Made by a program: the position numbers and the translations under genes. Under the pieces are notes generated by a model. That model was not told where the DNA came from, did not search any database, and saw only the letters and a program-made list of their open reading frames with translations. From positions 186,001 to 250,000 of the forward strand of contig NZ_PVTJ01000004.1 of NCBI RefSeq assembly GCF_003002955.1: DNA of 64,000 bases. The letters are read 5' to 3'. The first letter of the stretch is position 1, and the number at the start of each line of letters is the position of its first letter. Below, piece by piece: positions 42,991 to 51,402 of the stretch. Origin of the DNA: Glycomyces artemisiae. Its GTDB lineage: Bacteria > Actinomycetota > Actinomycetes > Mycobacteriales > Micromonosporaceae.

Positions 42991-44358
42991 CTACTCCGTC
43001 AAGAAGAGGAAGTAGCCGATCGAGGCGAGCATGAGCACCCAGGCGATCGGGTGGACTTCCTTCCAGCGGCCCTTGGCGGCCATCATGATCGGGAAGAACA
43101 CCAGACCCAGGGCGATGCCGTTGGAGATCGAGTAGGTCAGCGGCATCGCGGCGACGATGAGGAACGCGGGGATCGCGTACTCCAGCTTCGCCCACTCGAT
43201 GTCGCCGAGGGCCTTCGCCATGAGCACGCCCACGACGATGAGCGCGGGCGCGGTGACCGCCGGGTTGTTCGCGACCAGGCCGAACACCGGGAACGCCACG
43301 AGCGACACGATGAACCAGAAGCCCGTGGTCACGGCCGTGAGGCCGGTGCGGCCGCCGACCGAGACGCCCGCGGTCGACTCGATGTACGCGGTCGTGGTCG
43401 AGGTGCCGAGGACGGCGCCCGCGGAGGTCGCGATCGAGTCGGTGGCGAGGGCGCGGCCCGCGCGCGGCAGCTTGCCGTCCTTGACGAGCCCGGCCTGCCC
43501 GGCGACGGCGAACAGCGTCCCGGCGGTGTCGAAGAAGTCCACGAACAGCATGGTCAGGATGACCGCGATCATGTGGACGGTGAACGCGTCCTCGAAGCCG
43601 GTGAAGGCCGCGCCGAACGAGTCGAGGTTCGGGGTGAAGCCCTCGGCGAGCTTGAAGTCGATGACGCCGGTGAGCACGCCCAGGACCAGCGTGGCGAGCA
43701 TCCCGTAGAACACGCCGCCCTTCCAGCCCAGGACCATGAACACGGCGGTGACGATCAGGCCGAACACGGTGAGCAGGACCGTGCCGGAGGTGAAGTCGCC
43801 GATGGTGACGAGGGTGGACTCGGAGCCGACGACGATGCCGCCGCCCTTGAGGCCGATGAACGCGATGAACAGGCCGATGCCTGCGCCGACCGCCAGTTTG
43901 AGCTGCGGCGGGATCGCGTTGATGATCGACTCGCGCGCGCCGGTGACGGCGAGGATGAAGAACAGCACGCCCGAGACGAGCGTGCCCGTGAGCGCGGTCT
44001 GCCACGGGATGCCGAGGGTGAGCACCACGGTGAAGGCGAAGAACGCGTTGAGGCCCATGCCGGGGGCGGTGGCGATGGGGTAGCGGGCCCACAGGCCCAT
44101 GACGAGGCAGCCGAGCGCGGAGGCGAGCGCGGTCGCGGTGAAGACGGCGCCCGGGTTGGGCGCGTCGACCCCGGCTTCGGACAGGCCGAAGCTGAGGATG
44201 CCGGGGTTGACCGCGAGAATGTAGGCCATCGCCAGGAACGTCGTGGTCCCGGCCAGGACCTCGCGCCTCCAGTTGGTCTTGTTCTCGGTCATCCCGAAGT
44301 ACTTGTCGAGGCGCCCGGGCTGGGGCGCCTCCTTCTTCTCTGTGGCTTCAGTTGCCAT
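42991..44358 (-). CDS. NCS2 purine permease (AzgA-like)
   Basis: A 455-residue permease of the nucleobase:cation symporter-2 (AzgA) branch, importing hypoxanthine, adenine or guanine with protons. Seen: LDKYFGMTENKTNWRREVLAGTTTFLAM, about 12-14 membrane segments, APGMGLNAFFAF, and FVDFFDTAGTLFAVA, which carries the conserved acidic residue of the family. ATG 44358 gives the family N-terminus and has AGGAG upstream; a longer frame from 44409 does not. It would supply purines to hpt. The 5' region was checked for a purine riboswitch and none was recognised. Confidence 0.9.
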   Translation of the reverse strand: MATEATEKKEAPQPGRLDKYFGMTENKTNWRREVLAGTTTFLAMAYILAVNPGILSFGLSEAGVDAPNPGAVFTATALASALGCLVMGLWARYPIATAPGMGLNAFFAFTVVLTLGIPWQTALTGTLVSGVLFFILAVTGARESIINAIPPQLKLAVGAGIGLFIAFIGLKGGGIVVGSESTLVTIGDFTSGTVLLTVFGLIVTAVFMVLGWKGGVFYGMLATLVLGVLTGVIDFKLAEGFTPNLDSFGAAFTGFEDAFTVHMIAVILTMLFVDFFDTAGTLFAVAGQAGLVKDGKLPRAGRALATDSIATSAGAVLGTSTTTAYIESTAGVSVGGRTGLTAVTTGFWFIVSLVAFPVFGLVANNPAVTAPALIVVGVLMAKALGDIEWAKLEYAIPAFLIVAAMPLTYSISNGIALGLVFFPIMMAAKGRWKEVHPIAWVLMLASIGYFLFLTE

Positions 44359-44536
44359 GTCTCGGGCACTCCTGTGCAGGCGAGTCGTCGGGCGCCGGGC
44401 AGCTGGCACCCCGGGGACCAGGGTAAATGGATAGGCGCTGAACCTGCGGGTAATGTACCGGGTCCGCCACGGAAAGAAAAGCGAGCTGGCCTCGAAGTTG
44501 TGAGTTTTACACAGTCTTCACGCGCCGCGCACAAGG

Positions 44537-44577
44537 CGACGCCCCGGAGCCAAGGGGGGGACGGCTCCGGGGCGTCG
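44537..44577. other. Strong hairpin 1 in leader/intergenic region
   Basis: CGACGCCCCGGAGCC (44537-44551) pairs perfectly with 44563-44577, 15 bp, with an 11-nt loop containing a run of G. First of a series of stable hairpins between the NCS2 gene and the LPXTG gene. Could be a terminator or part of a small RNA. Confidence 0.5.
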
Positions 44578-44584
44578 ACTTAGG

Positions 44585-44620
44585 GTCGAGCCCCCGGTGG
44601 CAGGATTCCGGGGGCTCGAC
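44585..44620. other. Strong hairpin 2
   Basis: GTCGAGCCCCCGG (44585-44597) pairs perfectly with 44608-44620, 13 bp, loop 10 nt. Only 7 nt from hairpin 1. No T-run on either strand. A further GC stem lies near 44665-44686. Confidence 0.5.
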
Positions 44621-44751
44621 AAGGACCGCACCGTCAAGCAGCGGGCGGTAGTTCGGAGGTCTCGCCCCGGCGCGACCGCGCCGGGCTCCCTGCCCTGAGA
44701 CAACTGCTAAACGCGGCGGCGTCTTGTGCGGTTGCATAACGGTTCGATAAC

Positions 44752-44779
44752 GGGCGCGGCTTTTTTCACGACCGCGCCC
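44752..44779 (-). terminator. Hairpin after LPXTG gene 1
   Basis: GGGCGCGG and CCGCGCCC arms, 8 bp, with a 12-nt loop, 9 nt past the LPXTG gene stop on the minus strand. Confidence 0.45.
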
Positions 44780-44787
44780 GCATGCGC

Positions 44788-45780
44788 CTATTCCGCGTCC
44801 GGCTCGGACTTCCGCCGCAGCACAACGAGGATCACGATTCCCGCGAGGATCACGATGCCGCCGCCGACCAGGAAGTACGTCAGCGACGAACCCGTGGTCG
44901 GGAGCTGCGAGACCGGCGTGGTCGAGGCCCCGCCCGGCGCGGAGCTGGTGGCGGCGGGCTCGGAGCTCGACTCGGCCGGGCTCTCGGAGGTCGGGGCCTC
45001 GGAGGACGGCTCGTCCGTGGTCGGGCTCTCGCTCGACGGCTCGTCGGTCGTGGGAGCTTCGGACGAGGGCTCGTCGGTCGTGGGGACCTCCGACGACGGT
45101 TCGTCGGTGGTCGGCGCTTCACTCGACGGCTCATCGGTGGTGGGGACTTCCGACGAGGGCTCGTCGGTCGTGGGCGCCTCGCTCGAAGGCTCGTCGGTGG
45201 TCGGCGCCTCCGTCGAGGGCTCCTCGGTGGTGGGCGCCTCCGTCGAAGGCTCCTCCGTGGTCGGCGCCTCCGTCGAAGGCTCCTCGCTCGGGGTCTCCTC
45301 CCCCGGGGGCTCCTCGGTCGCCGGGCAGGCGTGGGTCAGGTTGAAGAAGTCCTTGCCGTCGCCGTCGCGGTTGATCTCGGCCTTGGCCGCGGTGAGGGTC
45401 CAGCCCGCGGGCGTGATGATGTACGCCTTGTTGTTCCCCGAACCGGAGACGATCCCGCCGTCGTGGTCCGTGGTGAAGACGTGCTCGTCGCCGTCGGCGT
45501 CGTCGAACGTCGCGGTGATCGAGATGAAGTTGCCCTCTGCGTTGACGGAGTTGGGGAGCACGAACACCCAGCCATCGAGCCAGTCCGCGGTGTCGGCCGG
45601 GATCTGGTCGCAGCTCTGCGACTTGAAGTCCTCGGCGGTCGTGGGCACGTTGCCGGGATTGATCTCGATGAAGTCGGTGCCGCCCGCGAGCGCGGGGACG
45701 GCGAAGGCGAGCGCGACGGCTCCTGCCAGACCGGCGGCGGCCGCGGCGCCGAAGGTCTTCTGGCGGCGTGTGAGTTTCAA
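44788..45780 (-). CDS. LPXTG-anchored surface protein with decapeptide repeats
   Basis: 330 residues: signal peptide (about 1-33), a globular domain (about 34-150) with GWVFVLPNSVNAEGNFISIT, DGGIVSGSGNNKAYIITPAG and FFNLTHACP, then ten tandem copies of a decapeptide like EPSSEAPTTD (DNA 44983-45282), then QLPTTG, a membrane segment and RRKSEPDAE: a sortase substrate displayed on the wall by a stalk. TTG 45780 is chosen: ACGGAG lies 9 nt upstream, as before the GTG of its paralog. The domain family is not recognised. Paralog of 46015-46698. Confidence 0.8.
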   Translation of the reverse strand: MKLTRRQKTFGAAAAAGLAGAVALAFAVPALAGGTDFIEINPGNVPTTAEDFKSQSCDQIPADTADWLDGWVFVLPNSVNAEGNFISITATFDDADGDEHVFTTDHDGGIVSGSGNNKAYIITPAGWTLTAAKAEINRDGDGKDFFNLTHACPATEEPPGEETPSEEPSTEAPTTEEPSTEAPTTEEPSTEAPTTDEPSSEAPTTDEPSSEVPTTDEPSSEAPTTDEPSSEVPTTDEPSSEAPTTDEPSSESPTTDEPSSEAPTSESPAESSSEPAATSSAPGGASTTPVSQLPTTGSSLTYFLVGGGIVILAGIVILVVLRRKSEPDAE

Positions 45781-45965
45781 GGGAGTGGACTCCGTGATGG
45801 GTCGTCGGAGGTGTCGAACGTGCCGGGGTTCGACGTGCGCCTGGGCCAGGCGCCGGCGAACTGTCCACGTCACCGCAGCCACTCGCGTTGCAGGTTCGAG
45901 AGGCTGATTCAGAAATCGGCCGAACGGCTGACCTGCCAATTCACCGCGAAATCGCCGAAAAAAGA

Positions 45966-45998
45966 CGGCGTCCCCGGGGCCGGGCCCCGGGGACGCCG
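45966..45998 (-). terminator. Rho-independent terminator
   Basis: 15-bp perfect stem with a 3-nt loop, followed on the minus strand by TCTTTTTTC. Terminates LPXTG gene 2. Confidence 0.85.
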
Positions 45999-46014
45999 CG
46001 ACGGGCGGTCGCGC

Positions 46015-46698
46015 CTACCAGTCCTGGGCCTCGCGGCGGCGGCGCTGGACCAGGAACAGCGCGGCGCCGGCGGCGGCGAGGGCCGCGGCCGAGACGAGCG
46101 CGATGGTCAGCGGCGTGCCGGTGGTCGGCAGGGTGGTGCCGGTCGGGGAAGTCGACTCCTCGCCCGGGACGCTGGACTCCTCACCGGGCGAGGAGCTCTC
46201 CTCGGTCGGCGACGAGGGCTCTTCACCGGGGCTCGACGGCTCCTCGCCGGGCGTGCCGGCGCATGCGTGCGTGAGGTTGAAGAAGGCGCCTTCGTCGGGG
46301 TCGTTGACCAGGGCGTCGGCGTCGAGGAGGGTCCAGCCGGCGGGCGTGATGATGTACGCCTTGTTGTCGCCGCTGCCTTCGACGATGCCGCCGTCGTTCC
46401 CGGTGGTGCGGGTCCGCTCGGTGCCGGTCTCGTCGGCGTACGTCGCGGTGACGGAGATGAAGTTGCCTTCGGCGCCGGCGGACGCGGGGAGCACGAAGAC
46501 CCAGCCGTCCTCGTCCGGGGCCAGGTCGGGCAGGTTGTCGCAGGACTGGTTCTCGAAGTCCGCCGCGGTCGTCGGGATGTTGCCGCGGTTGATGAGGATG
46601 ATGACCTCTTCGGCCTGGGCGGGCGTCGCCAAGGCGAGGGCCGCGGCGATGCCCGCGGCGGCCGCGAGGCCGGTCTGAAGGGTTCGCTTGAGTTGCAC
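46015..46698 (-). CDS. LPXTG-anchored surface protein, paralog
   Basis: 227 residues: signal peptide ending ATPAQA, the same globular domain as its neighbour (DEDGWVFVLPASAGAEGNFI, DGGIVEGSGDNKAYIITPAG, FFNLTHACAG), a shorter stalk of Pro/Glu/Ser units (GEEPSSP), then LPTTG, a membrane segment and QRRRREAQDW. GTG 46698 with ACGGAG 9 nt upstream matches the layout of the neighbour. The two genes are a tandem duplication with different stalk lengths. No sortase gene is in the window. Confidence 0.8.
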   Translation of the reverse strand: MQLKRTLQTGLAAAAGIAAALALATPAQAEEVIILINRGNIPTTAADFENQSCDNLPDLAPDEDGWVFVLPASAGAEGNFISVTATYADETGTERTRTTGNDGGIVEGSGDNKAYIITPAGWTLLDADALVNDPDEGAFFNLTHACAGTPGEEPSSPGEEPSSPTEESSSPGEESSVPGEESTSPTGTTLPTTGTPLTIALVSAAALAAAGAALFLVQRRRREAQDW

Positions 46699-46857
46699 TG
46701 TAGAGCTCTCCGTAATTTCTTCTGCCATCGGAGCGAATGTGCCGGATTCAGGGTTGGGCAGATGAATCACGTTCATGTAAGAGCCGAGGTTGCATCACGT
46801 TCAGGTGACGGAGGGTGCGGCCGGGGGCGCAAGCGCCGCGCCCGGCCCGGATCGTGG

Positions 46858-46869
46858 ATCCTATAGGAT
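46858..46869. promoter_or_regulatory. Palindrome ATCCTATAGGAT, probable operator
   Basis: A perfect 12-bp palindrome 7 nt before the fucosidase ATG. With upstream bases it reads ATCGTGGATCCTAT, which matches ATCGTAGATCCTAT of the 40-bp palindrome at 1651 in 13 of 14 positions. It overlaps the likely core promoter. Confidence 0.6.
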
Positions 46870-46876
46870 ATAGGGC

Positions 46877-49138
46877 ATGCCGCAAGCATTGAAGCTGAGC
46901 TATGACACTCCCGCGGAGGCCTGGCACGAGGGGCTCCCTCTGGGGAACGGCCGCGTCGGGGCGATGCTCGTCGGGGACCGGATCGAGCTGAACGAGGACG
47001 GGTTCTGGTCGGGCGCGGGCAACAAGGGCGTGCCCGACGGCGTCGAGGGCATCGCCGCCGAGGCCGCCGAGCTGGTGCGCCGCGGCGAGTTCCACGCCGC
47101 CGACCAGCTCATCACGAAGCTCCAGGGCCCGAGCACCGAGGCGTACCAGCCCGCGGGCGCGCTCGTCGCGGTCCACTCCGGCGACGGCGAGGACGACCTC
47201 GCGTTCCACCGCGAGCTCGACCTGCGCGACGGCGTCGCGACCACCGTCCGCGGCCGCGTCCGCCAGGAGGCGTTCGTCTCGGTCGCCTACGGCGTCATCG
47301 CGATCCGCTGGAGCGCCGACGAGCCGTTCGCGCTCGACCTGGGCTTCCAGTGGCCGCACGAGGGCGGGTCCATCGTCGCCGACTACGACGAGCTGAGCGT
47401 CACCGGGCACGCCCCCGCCACGGTCCACGGGCCGGGCGGCCCCGACTACTCCTCCACCGAAGGCGTGCGGCGGCTCGGCCTGAACGCGCAGCTGCGCGCC
47501 GACGGCCGCATCGTCCCCGGGAGCGCCGGGCACCGCTTCGCCGACTGCCGCGAGATCGAGGTCTACATCGCGCTGCACTCCGACTTCGACGAGGCCGCGG
47601 CCCTGGACCGGGCCCAGTCCGAGGCGCGGCGCGCGGCCGCGAACGGCTGGAAGGCGCTCCTCGCCGACCACGTCGCGGCGCACCGGGCCGTCATGGACCG
47701 CGTCGCCCTCGACCTTCCACAGGGGCCTGTGGAACACTCCTCCACCGCGGAGCGGCTGCGCCGCCGGGCCTCCGGCGGGCCGGACGAGGGACTCGCAGTG
47801 CTCGCGTTCCAGTTCGGCCGATACCTCCTCGCCGGGTCCTCGCGCCCCGGCACGCAGGCCGCGAACCTCCAGGGCATCTGGAACAGCGAGGTCAGGCCGC
47901 CGTGGAACAGCGACTACACCACGAACATCAACGTCGAGATGAACTACTGGCCCGCCGAGACCTGCGGCCTGCCGGAGTTCCACGGGCCGCTGTTCGACCT
48001 CGTCGACGGGCTCGCCGCGACCGGCGCGGAGACCGCGCGGAAGCTGTACGGCGCGGGCGGCTGGTGCTGCCACCACAACACCGACTACTGGCGGCTGACC
48101 ACCCCGGTCGACGGCCGCGCGTGCTGGCAGGCCTGGCCGATGGGCGGGCTGTGGCTCGCCATGCACGTCGCCGAGCACTGGCGGTTCGGCCGCGACGAGG
48201 AGTTCCTCGCCGACCGGCTCCCCGCGGTCCTGGGCGCGGCCCGCTTCGCGTACGACCGGCTCTCCGAAGGCAGCGACGGCACGCTCGTGACGAACCCGGC
48301 GTCGAGCCCGGAGAACGAGTTCGTCACGCCCGCAGGAAACTCCGCGCTCGACGAGTCCACGGGGATGGACGCGGCGCTCGTGCGCGAGCTGTTCGCGTTC
48401 GTCGTGGAGGCCGCCGACGTCGTCGCCGAGACCCTCCACGGCGACGACCTCACGCTCGTCAAGGACATCCAGGAGGCCTTGCCGCGCTTGGCAGGCCCGA
48501 AGATCGGCGCCGACGGGCGGCTCCTCGAATGGGCCGCCGAACGCGAGGAGGCCGAGCCGCACCACCGGCACGTCTCCCACCTGTACGGGGTGTTCCCCGG
48601 CGACTCATTCGCCGACTCCCCCGAGCTGCTGGAAGCGGCCCGCAAGAGCCTCGAAGCGCGCGGCGACGCCGGAACCGGCTGGTCGCTCGCGTGGAAGACC
48701 GCGCTGTGGGCGCGCCTCGGCGACGGCGACCGGGCGCACCGCCTGCTCGGGGAGTTCCTCACGCCCGTGGGCTTCCGCGGCGCGGGAGTCGAGTACGCCG
48801 ACGGCGGCGTCTACTCCTCGCTCCTGTGCGCGCACCCGCCGTTCCAGATCGACGGGAACTTCGGCACGACCGCGGCCATCGCGGAGATGCTCGTCCAGTC
48901 GCACCGCACCGTCGACGGCGAGCCGGTGATCGAGCTGCTCCCGGCGCTGCCGTCCGCCTGGCCCGACGGGGAGGTCCGGGGCCTGCGGGCCCGCGGCGGC
49001 GTCACCGTCGAGCGCCTCGCCTGGCGGGGCGGCCGTGCCAGCGCCGTGGAGCTCGTGTCCTCAGTGGATATCCGGGTGCACGTGCTCGGCCGGGCCGTGA
49101 AGCTCGACGCCGGCGTCCCGTGGACCGCCGACGTCTAG
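46877..49138 (+). CDS. Glycoside hydrolase family 95 (alpha-L-fucosidase)
   Basis: A 753-residue GH95 enzyme, inverting 1,2-alpha-L-fucosidase or alpha-L-galactosidase. Seen: the family N-terminus [20 protein letters not shown] with NGRVGAM, the (alpha/alpha)6 barrel signature [34 protein letters not shown] with the conserved Asn pair of the active site, [14 protein letters not shown] and [17 protein letters not shown]. No signal peptide, so it acts in the cytoplasm on imported oligosaccharides. ATG 46877 lies 7 nt after the CCTATAGG palindrome, with a weak AGGA inside it. A perfect palindromic terminator follows. No fucose pathway genes are adjacent. Confidence 0.92.
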   Translation: MPQALKLSYDTPAEAWHEGLPLGNGRVGAMLVGDRIELNEDGFWSGAGNKGVPDGVEGIAAEAAELVRRGEFHAADQLITKLQGPSTEAYQPAGALVAVHSGDGEDDLAFHRELDLRDGVATTVRGRVRQEAFVSVAYGVIAIRWSADEPFALDLGFQWPHEGGSIVADYDELSVTGHAPATVHGPGGPDYSSTEGVRRLGLNAQLRADGRIVPGSAGHRFADCREIEVYIALHSDFDEAAALDRAQSEARRAAANGWKALLADHVAAHRAVMDRVALDLPQGPVEHSSTAERLRRRASGGPDEGLAVLAFQFGRYLLAGSSRPGTQAANLQGIWNSEVRPPWNSDYTTNINVEMNYWPAETCGLPEFHGPLFDLVDGLAATGAETARKLYGAGGWCCHHNTDYWRLTTPVDGRACWQAWPMGGLWLAMHVAEHWRFGRDEEFLADRLPAVLGAARFAYDRLSEGSDGTLVTNPASSPENEFVTPAGNSALDESTGMDAALVRELFAFVVEAADVVAETLHGDDLTLVKDIQEALPRLAGPKIGADGRLLEWAAEREEAEPHHRHVSHLYGVFPGDSFADSPELLEAARKSLEARGDAGTGWSLAWKTALWARLGDGDRAHRLLGEFLTPVGFRGAGVEYADGGVYSSLLCAHPPFQIDGNFGTTAAIAEMLVQSHRTVDGEPVIELLPALPSAWPDGEVRGLRARGGVTVERLAWRGGRASAVELVSSVDIRVHVLGRAVKLDAGVPWTADV

Positions 49139-49158
49139 GACTGTCGAGCGCAAAGGGG

Positions 49159-49190
49159 AGCGGCCGGAGTCCGATCGGACTCCGGCCGCT
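49159..49190 (+). terminator. Terminator after GH95 gene
   Basis: A 32-nt perfect palindrome (AGCGGCCGGAGTCCGA and complement) followed by TTT. It also lies 21 nt past the stop of the convergent secreted-protein gene. Confidence 0.8.
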
Positions 49191-49210
49191 TTGGTATGAA
49201 GGTTGACCTG

Positions 49211-49714
49211 CTAGCAGGTGGTGTCGACGCTCGCCTGGCCCACGGCCACGCCGCAGACCGACCACTGGAACGCGCCGGTCGTGTCGGCGTTCACCAGCGA
49301 GATCCCGCTGCCGGGTCCCACCGGCTCCTTCGGGCCGTCGATCGAGTTGTCGCAGTCGAAGCCCTGGTTCGGGGCCGCGACGGCGACGCCGCAGACCTGC
49401 CACTTCGCGAAGTTGCGCAGGTCGATGTTGGCGACCGACGGCATGCCCGCGGTGTCCGGGGGCTCCGGAACGGACTGGCCGGTCGCCTCGATCTCGTCCG
49501 CCGAAGGCGAGCCGAGAACGGTGTCGCAGGTCGCGCCGGTGATCGGACCGAGCTCTCCGGCCTCGCAGACACCGGGCAGCACCGAGTCGTGCTCGGACTC
49601 CACGGCGGCGAGCGTCAGCCAGTCGGGAGTGGACGCCTGTGCGGCCCCTCCCGTGAACGCGGCCGCGGCCGCGGCTGCGGCGGCCGAGACCGCCACCATG
49701 GTGGTGTTACGCAT
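49211..49714 (-). CDS. Secreted Cys-pair repeat protein A
   Basis: 167 residues: Ala-rich signal peptide (about 1-27, ending AAQA), a middle region with two further Cys, then two units resembling its neighbours: NIDLRNFAKWQVCGVAVAAP and GISLVNADTTGAFQWSVCGV, each ending in a Cys 13 residues after the first (C-x12-C). Most diverged member of a four-gene tandem cluster running on the minus strand to 51208. ATG 49714 has TAGGA upstream. Function unknown; the pattern resembles chaplin-like surface proteins only in outline. Confidence 0.75.
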   Translation of the reverse strand: MRNTTMVAVSAAAAAAAAAFTGGAAQASTPDWLTLAAVESEHDSVLPGVCEAGELGPITGATCDTVLGSPSADEIEATGQSVPEPPDTAGMPSVANIDLRNFAKWQVCGVAVAAPNQGFDCDNSIDGPKEPVGPGSGISLVNADTTGAFQWSVCGVAVGQASVDTTC

Positions 49715-49758
49715 GTTCCTACCTTTGTCTCTCGACCAAACCGGGGGAAACGGTCGGG

Positions 49759-50313
49759 CTAGTAGTCGCCCTGGTCGGCGCCCTTACCGGGGTGGTCGCC
49801 GTTGTCCGACACGTGGTCGGCGTTCAGGCACTGCTGGTCGAGCGACGGCGAGACGCCGACGTTCTGGCCGCAGATCTGCCAGTGGGCGGCGCTGGAGGCG
49901 TCCGCGTTGGCGAGCGTGACGTCGCCGGCCTGGATGCCCGAGCCCGCGTTGTCGCCGAAGTGGTCGCGGTTGTCGCAGACCTGGCCGAACGACTGGGTCA
50001 GGACGTTCTGGCCGCAGATCTGCCAGTGCGCCGCGTCCGAGGCGTCCACGTTCACGGCGGACACGTCGCCCGCCTGCACGCCGGAGCCCTGGTCGTCGCC
50101 GAAGTGGTCGCGGTTGTCGCAGTTCTGGTCCACCGAGGTGGTCAGGATGTTCTGGCCGCAGATCTGCCAGTGGGCGGCGTCCGAGGCGTCGACGTTGACC
50201 AGCGAGACCGGACCGGCCATGACGCCGGAGGCGGCGGCCATGACGGGCGAGGCGGCGCCGAGCGCGGCGATCGCGCCGGCGCCGACGGCTGCGGCGGTGA
50301 GAACCTTACGCAT
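49759..50313 (-). CDS. Secreted Cys-pair repeat protein B
   Basis: 184 residues: signal peptide (about 1-27), then three units of about 50 residues: SLVNVDASDAAHWQICGQNI, SAVNVDASDAAHWQICGQNV and TLANADASSAAHWQICGQNV. Each unit has a Cys pair (C-x12-C in the first two, C-x13-C in the last) followed by DNRDHFGD-like loops. ATG 50313 has GAAGGAAG upstream, the same leader as gene D. Asp/Gly-rich tail. Cleaved and exported; no anchor. Confidence 0.78.
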   Translation of the reverse strand: MRKVLTAAAVGAGAIAALGAASPVMAAASGVMAGPVSLVNVDASDAAHWQICGQNILTTSVDQNCDNRDHFGDDQGSGVQAGDVSAVNVDASDAAHWQICGQNVLTQSFGQVCDNRDHFGDNAGSGIQAGDVTLANADASSAAHWQICGQNVGVSPSLDQQCLNADHVSDNGDHPGKGADQGDY

Positions 50314-50381
50314 TGATGTGCTTCCTTCTGTTTCGAGATCGGAGGGGCGGGCCCCCTCGGGAGCCCGCCCCATTGGTCGAA

Positions 50382-50759
50382 TTACTCGGCCGCGTGCGTG
50401 ATGTGGTCGTAGTTCAGGCACTGCTGGTCGAGCGACGGCGCGACGCCGACGTTCTGGCCGCAGATCTGCCAGTGCGCCGCGTCCGAAGCGTCGAGGTTGG
50501 CGACCGACACGTCGCCGGCCTGGATGCCGGACTGGGGGCCGGAGCCGATGTGGTCGCGGTTGTCGCAGACCTGGCCGAACGACTGGGCGAACACGTTCTG
50601 CCCGCAGATCTGCCAGTGGGCCGCGCTCGACGCGTCCACGTTCACCAGGCTGACCGGGCCCGCCCAGACGCCCGAGCTCTGAGCCATGGCGGTGCCGGCG
50701 GAGCCGAGAGCGGCGACCGCACCAGCGGCGGCGGCGACGACGGTGAGAGCCTTGCGCAT
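50382..50759 (-). CDS. Secreted Cys-pair repeat protein C
   Basis: 125 residues: signal peptide, then two units, SLVNVDASSAAHWQICGQNV (C-x12-C, ending DNRDHIGSG) and SVANLDASDAAHWQICGQNV (C-x13-C, ending LNYDHIT). The order of an x12 unit followed by a terminal x13 unit matches B and D. ATG 50759 with GGGGAAAG upstream. Function unknown. Confidence 0.78.
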   Translation of the reverse strand: MRKALTVVAAAAGAVAALGSAGTAMAQSSGVWAGPVSLVNVDASSAAHWQICGQNVFAQSFGQVCDNRDHIGSGPQSGIQAGDVSVANLDASDAAHWQICGQNVGVAPSLDQQCLNYDHITHAAE

Positions 50760-50842
50760 TGTTTCTTTCCCCGTTCTCTGTCGGATTTCTTGGTGCTCCT
50801 CGGGTCCGGGCCGCCCTCCCGGGCGGCCCGGCCTGGGAAGTC

Positions 50843-51208
50843 CTACTCGTTCAGGTGGTCGTAGTTCAGGCACTGCTGGTCGAGCGACGGCGCGACGCCG
50901 ACGTTCTGGCCGCAGATCTGCCAGTGGGCGGCGGAGGAGGCGTCGAGGTTGGCGACCGACACGTCACCCGCGTCGATGCCGGACTGGGGGCCCTCGCCGA
51001 TGTGGTCGCGGTTGTCGCAGACCTGGCCGAAGGACTGGGTCAGGACGTTCTGGCCGCAGATCTGCCAGTGCGCCGCGGAGGAGGCGTCGATGTTGACGAG
51101 GCTGACCGGGCCGGCGGCGACACCGGAGCTGGTGCCGGCCATGGCGGGGGAGGCGATGCCGGCGGTGGCGGCGGCGGCCGCGGCGGCGACGTAAAGAACC
51201 TTGCGCAT
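50843..51208 (-). CDS. Secreted Cys-pair repeat protein D
   Basis: 121 residues: signal peptide ending near ASPAMA, then two units, SLVNIDASSAAHWQICGQNV (C-x12-C, DNRDHIGEG) and SVANLDASSAAHWQICGQNV (C-x13-C, LNYDHLNE). Nearly a duplicate of C. ATG 51208 with GAAGGAAA upstream. First gene of the cluster in transcription order, with a G/C-rich leader and a 7-bp inverted repeat at 51269-51286 upstream. Function unknown. Confidence 0.78.
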   Translation of the reverse strand: MRKVLYVAAAAAAATAGIASPAMAGTSSGVAAGPVSLVNIDASSAAHWQICGQNVLTQSFGQVCDNRDHIGEGPQSGIDAGDVSVANLDASSAAHWQICGQNVGVAPSLDQQCLNYDHLNE

Positions 51209-51402
51209 GATGTGCGGTTTCCTTCTGGGTTGCGCGCCCGTTCGTTCGGGCGTCTTCATGTGGTTTCCCCGCCTCAGAGGAGGCGGCGGTGACTGACGGC
51301 CTGCCGCGCGTCGGCGCGCCGGAGTTTCCGGGATCTCGTCCCGGGTTCCGTTGGGAGTTTCGAAGGCGGACTTCGGTTCCCGCGCGTCGACGCGCGGCGG
51401 CG

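Noticed and set aside
44359..44536. Purine riboswitch before the NCS2 permease gene
   Set aside because: No purine-aptamer core or paired three-way junction could be found in the leader.
49211..51208. Chaplin assignment of the secreted Cys-pair proteins
   Set aside because: Chaplin units have 17 residues between cysteines and a different core; the spacing here is 12-13 with a distinct AHWQICGQN signature.
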